Of a stretch of DNA of 11,314 nt, positions 1 to 6,766 are shown piece after piece. The stretch's first letter is position 1. Every line of letters begins with the position of its first letter. The DNA is from an uncultured Erysipelotrichaceae bacterium (GTDB taxonomy: Bacteria; Bacillota_I; Bacilli_A; Acholeplasmatales; Anaeroplasmataceae): positions 1 through 11,314 of the forward strand of contig CADBQV010000219.1 of the NCBI GenBank assembly GCA_902796895.1, read 5' to 3'. The notes beneath the pieces were generated by a model. The model saw nothing but the letters and a program-made list of their open reading frames with translations. It made no database searches and had not been told where the DNA came from. A program made the translations under genes and the position numbers.

Positions 1-1053
1 AATAAATGTGCAATCTTCCCATGGGCATTTGATTCTAAAAAGAATTTAATTGATGATCAGTTTATTCAATCTCAAAGTAAATATTTTGATTCTGAATTCG
101 ATAAGGTAACAGAAGAAACTATTACTGAAGATTTAATGGATTTACCACTTTTATATGATGGTTGTGAATTCTTACTTGCAATTTATAATAGAAAAGCACT
201 AGAAAAATTAAAAGTAGAATTAGCATCAGAATATAATACTCAAATTGGTCTATATTCATTAACTGACCCTGAATTTTTAGTTTTAAGAGTAAATGTATTA
301 ACTAATGGTCAATTTATTTCAAGCTTCTTTATAAGAACTCCATATATTGAATCTTGTGATTTTAAATGTATTGGTGTTGAGACGATGCAAAAGGATGGAA
401 TGTATTATTATTTCTTACATTTAAAAATTGAACTAGCATCATATGGTAATGGTAATTATAATCATGCATTTATGATTAATCAATTTAATGCACTAATTAA
501 TAAATACCAATCTAAAACTAATAACCAGAAAATTAATGATGAACAATTACAATATATTTATGAAAAATTAAATGAAAAAATATACACAACAACAGAAAGC
601 TTCTTAACAGAGCTTGATGGCGCTCCAAGACTTTTATATTTTATGAATTTAATTAGAGCTATATTAAATGATAATGAATCAACATTTGATTTAGATAAGA
701 TTCAAACATTCTATACTAATTTTATATTTAATGCTTATAATGAATTATCATCAATTGAATCATTAATTAAAATAGCATTTGATGATATTGATGATTTAAT
801 TGTTGAGCTTGAAGAAATAACTCAAGTATCAAATTATGATTTAGCAGCTAAATATGATGTTGCTATTACAGATAGTGTTGGTAATGAAATGACACTTGAA
901 GAAGCAAAAGCTAAGAAAGATTCATTTATTAATCTAGAAGCTAATTATAAATTACATGCACAGTACTTAAGCTATATTTATACTGAATCTAGAATTATGA
1001 ATGATGAATATTCAATGTTTGAATATGAAGGAATAAAAGAAAAAGAAGAATAG
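1..1053 (+). CDS. Unrecognised soluble protein, 5' end outside window (partial)
   Basis: I do not recognise this protein. The reading frame is open from the first base of the window, so the ATG at 136 is probably internal and the true start lies upstream; 350 residues are visible before the TAG stop at 1051-1053. It is acidic, rich in Asn, Tyr, Glu and Leu, and shows no signal peptide, membrane helix, Cys pair or nucleotide-binding motif. The middle part (roughly residues 85-165 of the visible portion) looks like alternating strands, and the rest looks mainly helical, including an acidic stretch with DDIDDLIVELEE. The gene ends 11 bases before the HAD phosphatase start and is almost certainly co-transcribed with it. 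A structural or regulatory partner of the next gene is possible, but nothing in the sequence shows it. Confidence is high that it is a gene; its function is unknown. Confidence 0.85.
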   Translation, partial: NKCAIFPWAFDSKKNLIDDQFIQSQSKYFDSEFDKVTEETITEDLMDLPLLYDGCEFLLAIYNRKALEKLKVELASEYNTQIGLYSLTDPEFLVLRVNVLTNGQFISSFFIRTPYIESCDFKCIGVETMQKDGMYYYFLHLKIELASYGNGNYNHAFMINQFNALINKYQSKTNNQKINDEQLQYIYEKLNEKIYTTTESFLTELDGAPRLLYFMNLIRAILNDNESTFDLDKIQTFYTNFIFNAYNELSSIESLIKIAFDDIDDLIVELEEITQVSNYDLAAKYDVAITDSVGNEMTLEEAKAKKDSFINLEANYKLHAQYLSYIYTESRIMNDEYSMFEYEGIKEKEE

Positions 1054-1058
1054 GGGTG
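1052..1058 (+). promoter_or_regulatory. Ribosome binding site that fixes the HAD gene start
   Basis: AGGGGTG overlaps the TAG stop of the preceding gene and lies 6 bases before the ATG at 1065. An in-frame GTG at 1056 is itself part of this purine-rich motif, so it cannot be the start that the motif serves. The ATG at 1065 is therefore the better start. Confidence 0.7.
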
Positions 1059-1064
1059 TATTTC

Positions 1065-1928
1065 ATGGCAAAACCTACAATCGCAATAATGTATGACTTT
1101 GATAAAACATTATCAACTACAGATATGCAAGAATATGATTTTATAAAAAATTTAGGTGTTACACCAGAAGAATTCTGGGGTAAAAGCCAAGTACTTACAG
1201 ATAAAAATAAGGTTGATAGAATCTTAGCATATATGTATATTATGAAAAAAGAATGTGAAGAAAAAAACATTCCATTAACTAGAGAATATCTAAATGAATG
1301 TGGTAAGAATATTATTTTATATAAAGGTGTTACTACATGGTTTGATCGTATTGCGAAATTTGCTGATGAAATAGGCTGTAACGTTGAGCATTATATTATA
1401 TCTTCAGGTATTACAGAAATAATTGAAGGTACTGATATTGCTAAATATTTTAAAAAAATATATGGCTGTAATTTCTTATATGGAAAAGATGGTCAAGCCT
1501 TATGGCCAGCTATGGCAGTAAATTATACACTAAAAACTCAATATATTTATCGTATTTCAAAAGGTGTATTAGATGAAATTGATGATGAGAATTTAAATGC
1601 TCATACAATATCTAAAAGAATTCCTTTTGAAAATATGATTTATATTGGTGATGGATCAACAGATGTACCTTGTATGGTACTTGTAAAAGAAAATGGTGGT
1701 AAAGCTATTGCCTTATATCAATCTGGTAATAAACAAAAGGTTTTAAAGCTTGTTGAGGATAACAGAATTAATTATGTTACTGTAGCTGATTATAGAGAAG
1801 GCTCAACACTTGAAAAAACAGTTAAATTAATGCTTGAAACTATTACACTTGTATCAAGCTTAAAGGATAAAGAAGAAAAACAAATTAATTATTTTTTGAA
1901 AAATAATGAGGTACAAAATGAAAATTAA
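1065..1928 (+). CDS. HAD-superfamily phosphatase (phosphoserine phosphatase-like)
   Basis: Predicted cytoplasmic Mg2+-dependent phosphohydrolase of 287 residues. Motif I is DFDKT at residues 11-15, with D11 as nucleophile and D13 as acid/base. Motif II is the Ser pair in IISSG (111-115). A Lys at 157 or 166 is a candidate for motif III. Motif IV is GDGSTD at 195-200. The roughly 80-residue segment between motifs I and II is the expected place for a helical C1-type cap, as in SerB/MtnX-like enzymes. The substrate cannot be read from the sequence: a phosphorylated metabolite such as phosphoserine, or a nucleotide, are options. The ATG at 1065 is preferred over the GTG at 1056 because of SD placement. 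The 3' end overlaps ybeY by 11 bases, which suggests translational coupling. The gene occupies the place where phoH usually precedes ybeY in Firmicutes. Confidence 0.85.
   Translation: MAKPTIAIMYDFDKTLSTTDMQEYDFIKNLGVTPEEFWGKSQVLTDKNKVDRILAYMYIMKKECEEKNIPLTREYLNECGKNIILYKGVTTWFDRIAKFADEIGCNVEHYIISSGITEIIEGTDIAKYFKKIYGCNFLYGKDGQALWPAMAVNYTLKTQYIYRISKGVLDEIDDENLNAHTISKRIPFENMIYIGDGSTDVPCMVLVKENGGKAIALYQSGNKQKVLKLVEDNRINYVTVADYREGSTLEKTVKLMLETITLVSSLKDKEEKQINYFLKNNEVQNEN
1908..1912 (+). promoter_or_regulatory. Ribosome binding site that fixes the ybeY start
   Basis: GAGGT lies 5 bases before the ATG at 1918, inside the end of the HAD gene. An in-frame ATG at 1906 overlaps this motif and has no SD of its own, so YbeY is taken to start at 1918 with MKINFYNEQD. 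Confidence 0.75.
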
Positions 1929-2343
1929 TTTTTATAATGAACAAGATATTAATGTTTGGAAATATGAAAGATTAATTAAAAGAGTATTTAAAGCATTTAA
2001 TAGAAAAGAAAGATTTGATATTATTTTTGTTACAAAAGATGAAATAAAAAGAATAAATAATGAATTTAGAAAAAAAGATGCAGTTACTGATGTTATATCA
2101 TTTGCAAATATAGATGATCCAATGAATTTTGATTATAAATCACTTGGTGAAATATTTATATGTGTTGAAAAAGCATTTGAACAAGCAAATGAATATGGAC
2201 ATTCAAAAGCACGTGAAATGTTATTTTTAGCAGTTCATGGCTACTTACATCTTTGTGGATTTGATCATATAGAAAAAGAAGATGAAAAAATAATGTTTAA
2301 AATCCAAGACGATATTTTAGATAAGGCAGGTATAAAAAGATGA
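1918..2343 (+). CDS. ybeY: Endoribonuclease / rRNA maturation factor YbeY
   Basis: YbeY is a zinc-dependent single-strand endoribonuclease that takes part in 16S rRNA 3' end maturation and 70S quality control. The protein is 141 residues, typical for the family. The family signature HGYLHLCGFDH lies at 107-117, with the three zinc-ligand histidines H107, H111 and H117. A second conserved block, NEFRKKDAVTDVISF (48-62), matches the family's R-x-K-D-x-x-T-D-V-I/L-S-F region. The gene overlaps the HAD gene by 11 bases at its start and cdd by 4 (ATGA) at its end. It is followed by cdd and era as in many Firmicutes, but the dgkA (undecaprenol kinase) gene usually found between ybeY and cdd is missing. 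YbeY and Era are both 30S biogenesis factors, so their co-transcription makes functional sense. Confidence 0.96.
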   Translation: MKINFYNEQDINVWKYERLIKRVFKAFNRKERFDIIFVTKDEIKRINNEFRKKDAVTDVISFANIDDPMNFDYKSLGEIFICVEKAFEQANEYGHSKAREMLFLAVHGYLHLCGFDHIEKEDEKIMFKIQDDILDKAGIKR

Positions 2344-2741
2344 TAGATAATGATAGATTATTAGATTATGCCCTAGCTGCAAGAAGCCTTGCATACGCTC
2401 CTTATTCAAAATTTAAAGTAGGAGCTGCAATATTACTTAAAAATGATAAAGTAATTACAGGATGTAATGTTGAAAATGCTTCATATGGAATGTCAATGTG
2501 CGCTGAAAGATGTGCACTTTTTAAAATGATAAGTGAAGGATATACAAAAGATGATGTTATATCTATGGTTGTTGTAGGAGATACAGAAGATCCTATTTCA
2601 CCTTGTGGAGCGTGTCGTCAGGTAATGGACGAATTATTAAATAAAGATACTAAAATTATATTAGCTAATATAAAAAGACAAACAAAAGAATTTAGTGTAA
2701 AGGATTTATTACCATATTCTTTTACAAGTAAGGACCTATAA
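2340..2741 (+). CDS. cdd: Cytidine deaminase
   Basis: Converts cytidine and deoxycytidine to uridine and deoxyuridine in pyrimidine salvage, in the cytoplasm. At 133 residues it has the length of the small homotetrameric class. The zinc site is complete: C54 and the catalytic E56 in CAER, plus C89 and C92 in PCGACRQ. The substrate-binding segment NVENASYG (43-50) contains the conserved Asn and Glu that contact the ribose. The start codon overlaps the ybeY stop as ATGA, a classic coupling arrangement, with AAGG and AGG purine runs 9-14 bases upstream. The stop is followed after one base by the era ATG. Nothing is unusual in the catalytic residues. Confidence 0.96.
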   Translation: MIDNDRLLDYALAARSLAYAPYSKFKVGAAILLKNDKVITGCNVENASYGMSMCAERCALFKMISEGYTKDDVISMVVVGDTEDPISPCGACRQVMDELLNKDTKIILANIKRQTKEFSVKDLLPYSFTSKDL

Positions 2742-2742
2742 A

Positions 2743-3654
2743 ATGCAAATTGATACATACAAATCTGGCTTCGTAGCTATTGTAGGAAGACCTAATGTTG
2801 GTAAATCTACATTCTTAAACCAAGTAATTGGTAAAAAAATAGCTATAACAAGTGATAAGCCACAAACAACAAGAAATAAAATACTTGGAATTTTAACAAC
2901 TGATGAATATCAAATAGCTTTTACTGATACACCAGGTATTCATAAGCCATCTACATTACTTCAAGAACGTATGGTAAATGCTTCATATGATTCAACAAAA
3001 GGAGTAGATGCTGTAATTTTTATGACAACACCACTTAAAAAGGTATTAAAGGGTGATGAAATAATATTACAAAATTTAAAAAAATTAAGAGTACCTGTAT
3101 ATTTAGTTATTAATAAGGTTGACCAATTAAAGAAATTTAATGATATTGACCTTACTATAGCCTTATATAAGGACTTATATCCTTTCCAAGGATTTTTCCC
3201 AATATCAGTTTTAGAAAATAAAAATGTTGATAAATTACTTGAAATGATTGTTAAAACAATTCCATTTGGTCCTAAATTTTATCCTGATGATATGGTATCA
3301 GATCATTCTGATAGATTCTTAGTATCAGAATTAATAAGAGAAAAAATCTTATATTTAACTAAAGAAGAAGTTCCTCATAGTATCGCAGTAGTAGTTGATT
3401 CTATGAAGGATGATACAAATTCAGATTATCTTGATATATACGCAACTATATATGTAGAACGTGATAGTCAAAAAAGAATAATAATAGGTCATGAAGGCGA
3501 ATTAATTAAAAAAATTAAAGAAAGATCATTATCTGATATTAAAAAATTATTAAATAGAAAATGTCATCTTGATTTATGGGTTAAAGTAAAAAAGGATTGG
3601 AAGGATAGACCATCAGATTTAGCTAATTTAGGATATTCAAAGGATAATTTTTAA
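2743..3654 (+). CDS. era: GTPase Era, 16S rRNA-binding ribosome assembly factor
   Basis: Essential GTPase that binds the 3' end of 16S rRNA and checks 30S subunit maturation. At 303 residues it is full length. The G domain shows G1 GRPNVGKS (15-22), the switch region around KPQTTRNK (39-46), G3 DTPG (62-65), G4 NKVD (124-127), and a G5 segment PISVLEN (153-159) that has Val where Ala is more usual. The C-terminal KH domain (about 200-300) carries the GHEG loop (249-252) followed by the helix ELIKKI, and the typical LDLWVKVKKDW strand. AAGGA sits 8 bases before the ATG. The stop TAA shares its last A with the recO ATG (TAATG), so the two are probably translationally coupled. Confidence 0.97.
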   Translation: MQIDTYKSGFVAIVGRPNVGKSTFLNQVIGKKIAITSDKPQTTRNKILGILTTDEYQIAFTDTPGIHKPSTLLQERMVNASYDSTKGVDAVIFMTTPLKKVLKGDEIILQNLKKLRVPVYLVINKVDQLKKFNDIDLTIALYKDLYPFQGFFPISVLENKNVDKLLEMIVKTIPFGPKFYPDDMVSDHSDRFLVSELIREKILYLTKEEVPHSIAVVVDSMKDDTNSDYLDIYATIYVERDSQKRIIIGHEGELIKKIKERSLSDIKKLLNRKCHLDLWVKVKKDWKDRPSDLANLGYSKDNF

Positions 3655-4313
3655 TGAAAGCTGAAGGCATAGTATATAAAGTAATACCTTATAAGGAAAC
3701 ATCAAGTATTGTCTATTTATATACTAAATTTGGTCATATATCAGTAAAATCTATTGGCTCAAAAAATAAAAAGAATCAATCCTTTTTATTCGATAATGTA
3801 GGAAATATTGTTTCATTTTTAATAACTGATTCAGAATTTCCTACACTAATTGAATATAATTTAATAAAAGATCAATATGACTTAACAAAAGATATTTCAA
3901 TGCTAAAGGCATTTGGCATAATTATTAAAATAATATCTTATATATCAAATGATTTAAGCCATAATAGAATTTATTCTTTTATTTTAAAAACATTAGATGA
4001 TATAAGGATAAATCCTAAAAAGGCTTTATCCATTTTTTTAATTAAAATGCTATATAATTTTGGTGTAAACCCTAATTTAAAAACATGTGTTTTATGTGAA
4101 AGTAATTTAATTACATCATTTTCTATACCACTTGGTGGTGCCTTATGTGACATACATAAAAATGAAGAAAATAATGATTTATTAAAAATTTGGCAAGAAT
4201 ATTATTATGAAAAAAAAGATATAAATTTATATAGCGATTATGATTTTGATTTATTATTAAATAATATAATAGAATATTATAATATACATACAAATATAAA
4301 ATTAAAGGTATAA
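3654..4313 (+). CDS. recO: DNA repair protein RecO
   Basis: RecO works with RecF and RecR to load RecA on SSB-coated single-stranded DNA. The N-terminal OB-fold region (about 1-75) begins with the usual EGIVYKVIPYKETSSIVYLYT pattern of family members, and an all-helical domain follows. A zinc-finger segment carries C145, C148, C165 and H168, so the last position is His where Cys is common. At 219 residues it is somewhat shorter than typical RecO (about 240-260). The protein is divergent, and the call rests on the N-terminus, the zinc-finger pattern and its place directly after era, which is the standard Firmicutes order. The start ATG overlaps the era stop by one base; an AAAGG motif lies about 10 bases upstream. 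It is followed after one base by the cyclase gene. Confidence 0.9.
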   Translation: MKAEGIVYKVIPYKETSSIVYLYTKFGHISVKSIGSKNKKNQSFLFDNVGNIVSFLITDSEFPTLIEYNLIKDQYDLTKDISMLKAFGIIIKIISYISNDLSHNRIYSFILKTLDDIRINPKKALSIFLIKMLYNFGVNPNLKTCVLCESNLITSFSIPLGGALCDIHKNEENNDLLKIWQEYYYEKKDINLYSDYDFDLLLNNIIEYYNIHTNIKLKV

Positions 4314-4314
4314 T

Positions 4315-6000
4315 ATGAAAGAATTTTTTAAGAAAAAAGGATATAAAGGTATAATTTTATCGATATTAATGTCACTTATCTTTATTTCCTTATTTTATGT
4401 TAATAATAATTCAAATATTGATTCTTTTTTAATGGATTTAATCTATCAAAATGAAAAAATAGAAGAATCTAATATTATTATAATTAATACCAAAAAAGAT
4501 TATTCTTTTAATGATTATATCAATTTAATTGATGATTTAGAAAATAAAAATGTAAAAATTATAGGTATCTTAGATGATATAAATTATGATATTAATTTAG
4601 ATAATAAATTAAATAATTATAATAATATAATTTTATCTAATAAATTATTAATTAATAACCTAGATTATAGACAAAATGAAATACATATTAATGAAGCATT
4701 AATTACAAATAATAATTATAATTATAAATATGGTTATAAATTATATCAAAAAGATAAAGATAATGTTTTAAGAAAAACATTATTTAATACATCAATTAAT
4801 GATATAAAATATAATAGCTTTTCTTATATGATATATAAATTAAATCAAGAAATTGATAATTTAGATATAAAAGAATATAAAGAAAATGAATTTTATAATT
4901 ATAAATATTATATTAAAAAATCTAATATAATTAATTTAAATATAGATAATTTAGATGATATTGATTTAAATAATAAAATAATATTATTAAATAATAATAC
5001 AGATACATATGAAAATCCACTTGAAAGAATTAGATTATATAATGAAGCTGAAATAGAAGCTAATATAATATTATCACTTTTAAATGATGGAATATTATAT
5101 GATTATAATTATTATTTAGTTTTAGTATTAGTATTTGTATTTATTTTATTATTTTCGTATTTTATATATAAAATAAAATTATTAATCCAATCAATTATTA
5201 CTTTAATATCTTTAATATTAATTATTTTAATAATGTCATTATCATATAATTTTGGCCTTTATTTACCTTTATTTAATTTAACATTTATTGTTATATTAAT
5301 ATATTTATTAAATATCACATTTAATTATGTCTTAATGTCAAAAGAAAAGAATGAAACAATTAATATATTTTCAAAATATGTCTCTAAAGATATTGCGAAA
5401 AACGCATTAAATAATGATATAAAAATAGAAGGAATAAAAAAAGATATTGCTTGTATTTTTATCGATATAAGAGGCTTTACTGCAATATCTGAAAAGCTAG
5501 ATCCAGCACTTGTTGTTGAAATATTAAATAAATATTTAGAAATTACAACTGATTCTATACTTTCATTTGGCGGTATCGTAGATAAATATATTGGGGATGC
5601 CACAATGGGTTTATTTAACGCACCAAATGATTTAGAGGATTATGAATTTAAAGCGATACTTACTGCACTTTTGATTAAAGAAAAATCACAAATTTTAGAA
5701 AAAGAATTTTATCAAAAATATAAAATAAAAATAGCCTTTGGTATCGGTATTAATTCAGGCTTTGCGACTATTGGAAATATTGGTTCAAAAGATAAAATAG
5801 AATATACTGCAATAGGTGATATGATAAATATCGCATCAAGGCTAGAGGGTATTGCTAAGGCTAGAGAAATATTAATAACAAAAGAAATGTATTTAAAAAT
5901 AAAAGATAAAATAAAAGTTAAAAAAATTGGTGATATAAAATTAAAAGGCAAAGAAAAAACTACTACAGTATATCATGTAATAGGACTAAAGGAGAGTTAG
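4315..6000 (+). CDS. Membrane-bound class III adenylate cyclase with CHASE2-like sensor
   Basis: Predicted to make cAMP from ATP at the membrane in response to an external signal. Layout of the 561 residues: TM1 about 11-30; an extracytoplasmic region 31-264 with CHASE2 features (a segment KNVKIIGILDD, an R-K-T-L step near 153, then NPLERIRLYNEAEIEANIILSLLNDG at 234-259); three helices at about 266-285, 288-313 and 315-341; then the catalytic domain 345-561. The catalytic residues are all present: metal aspartates D384 (FIDIRGFT) and D428 (KYIGDA), adenine-selecting pair K424 and T498, and transition-state residues N505 and R509 (INIASR). The K/T pair is the one seen in bacterial adenylate rather than guanylate cyclases. 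Homodimerisation is expected. The sensor half is extremely rich in Asn, Ile, Asp, Leu and Tyr. AAAGG lies 6 bases before the ATG. No cAMP receptor is visible in the window. Confidence 0.9.
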   Translation: MKEFFKKKGYKGIILSILMSLIFISLFYVNNNSNIDSFLMDLIYQNEKIEESNIIIINTKKDYSFNDYINLIDDLENKNVKIIGILDDINYDINLDNKLNNYNNIILSNKLLINNLDYRQNEIHINEALITNNNYNYKYGYKLYQKDKDNVLRKTLFNTSINDIKYNSFSYMIYKLNQEIDNLDIKEYKENEFYNYKYYIKKSNIINLNIDNLDDIDLNNKIILLNNNTDTYENPLERIRLYNEAEIEANIILSLLNDGILYDYNYYLVLVLVFVFILLFSYFIYKIKLLIQSIITLISLILIILIMSLSYNFGLYLPLFNLTFIVILIYLLNITFNYVLMSKEKNETINIFSKYVSKDIAKNALNNDIKIEGIKKDIACIFIDIRGFTAISEKLDPALVVEILNKYLEITTDSILSFGGIVDKYIGDATMGLFNAPNDLEDYEFKAILTALLIKEKSQILEKEFYQKYKIKIAFGIGINSGFATIGNIGSKDKIEYTAIGDMINIASRLEGIAKAREILITKEMYLKIKDKIKVKKIGDIKLKGKEKTTTVYHVIGLKES

Positions 6001-6001
6001 T

Positions 6002-6766
6002 ATGAAATATTATATAATACCAGATATTAATAACTTAGAAAAATCTTTAGATTATTCTAATAAATATAATTTAGGCTTTGAATATAATGATTTTTTTAAT
6101 CCTAAATTATTAGATGATAAATCTAATTTAGATTTAATAATTAAAAAATATCAAAGTTTAAATAGAAAATGTGATACATTGCATGGCGTATTTTATGATA
6201 TATGCTTAAATTCATGTGATAGTTTAATTAAAGAAGCATCAGAGTCAAGAGTTATTTCATCATTTGAAATAGCTAAAAAATTAAATGTAAAAGGTGTTGT
6301 ATTTCATACAAATTATATTACATGGATGAATACATTATCTTATAAAAAATCATGGATAGAAGGAATGAAATCATTTTTTATTAAAATGAATAAGATGTAT
6401 CCTGATATTGAAATATATATTGAAAATATGTTTGATAATTCACCAGATTATTTAAAGGATTTGATGGATGAGATAAATAATGAAAAAATTAGAGTATGCT
6501 TAGATGTAGCACACGCATCTATATCTAATATAGATTTAGAAATATGGTTTAAGAAATTAAGTAAATATATAAGTCATATTCATATTAATGATAATGACCT
6601 AAAAAGTGATTTACATGAAGAAATTGGTCTTGGTAAAATAGATTTTGATAAAGTTTATAAATTAATTAAAGAATATGCAAATGATGCATCTATATTAATT
6701 GAAATAAGTGACTTAGATAAAGCAATAAATTCATATTTGAAGGTAAAAAAATATGATAATGAGTAA
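6002..6766 (+). CDS. TIM-barrel protein, sugar phosphate isomerase / AP endonuclease 2 superfamily
   Basis: Predicted divalent-metal enzyme with a xylose isomerase-like TIM barrel, 254 residues, cytoplasmic. Candidate metal ligands follow the superfamily order: H61 (TLHG), H102 (VVFHT), E141 (IYIEN), D168 and H171 (CLDVAH), H194 (HINDND), D203 and H205 (SDLHEEIGLGKIDF), and E234 (ILIE). This order matches the trinuclear site of endonuclease IV, but many sugar phosphate isomerase/epimerase-like proteins keep the same residues, and the protein is short for a canonical Nfo and lacks its longer loops. An isomerase/epimerase or related hydrolase is therefore the safer call; the substrate is unknown. 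A strong SD (AAAGGAG, 5988-5994) precedes the ATG by 7 bases, one of the best in the window. The 3' end overlaps the next gene by 14 bases, so it is likely translated together with the HD-GYP protein. Confidence 0.8.
   Translation: MKYYIIPDINNLEKSLDYSNKYNLGFEYNDFFNPKLLDDKSNLDLIIKKYQSLNRKCDTLHGVFYDICLNSCDSLIKEASESRVISSFEIAKKLNVKGVVFHTNYITWMNTLSYKKSWIEGMKSFFIKMNKMYPDIEIYIENMFDNSPDYLKDLMDEINNEKIRVCLDVAHASISNIDLEIWFKKLSKYISHIHINDNDLKSDLHEEIGLGKIDFDKVYKLIKEYANDASILIEISDLDKAINSYLKVKKYDNE

Noticed and set aside
136..138. ATG at 136 as the start of the first gene
   Set aside because: The frame is open for all 45 codons upstream to the window edge and there is no SD before 136, so this Met is probably internal.
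1056..1058. GTG at 1056 as the HAD gene start
   Set aside because: It lies inside the purine-rich SD for the ATG at 1065, and the MAKPTIAIMYDFDKT start fits the HAD fold.
995..1270. - strand open frame across the junction of the first gene and the HAD gene
   Set aside because: It overlaps two real + strand genes, including HAD motif I, and would need to cover the SD of the HAD gene.
5325..5951. Two - strand open frames opposite the cyclase catalytic domain
   Set aside because: The + strand carries every catalytic residue of a class III cyclase; the antisense frames have no motif and mirror its codon bias.
6002..6766. Calling the TIM-barrel protein endonuclease IV (nfo)
   Set aside because: The ligand order is compatible, but many sugar phosphate isomerase/epimerase relatives share it and the protein is shorter; the evidence does not justify the gene name.
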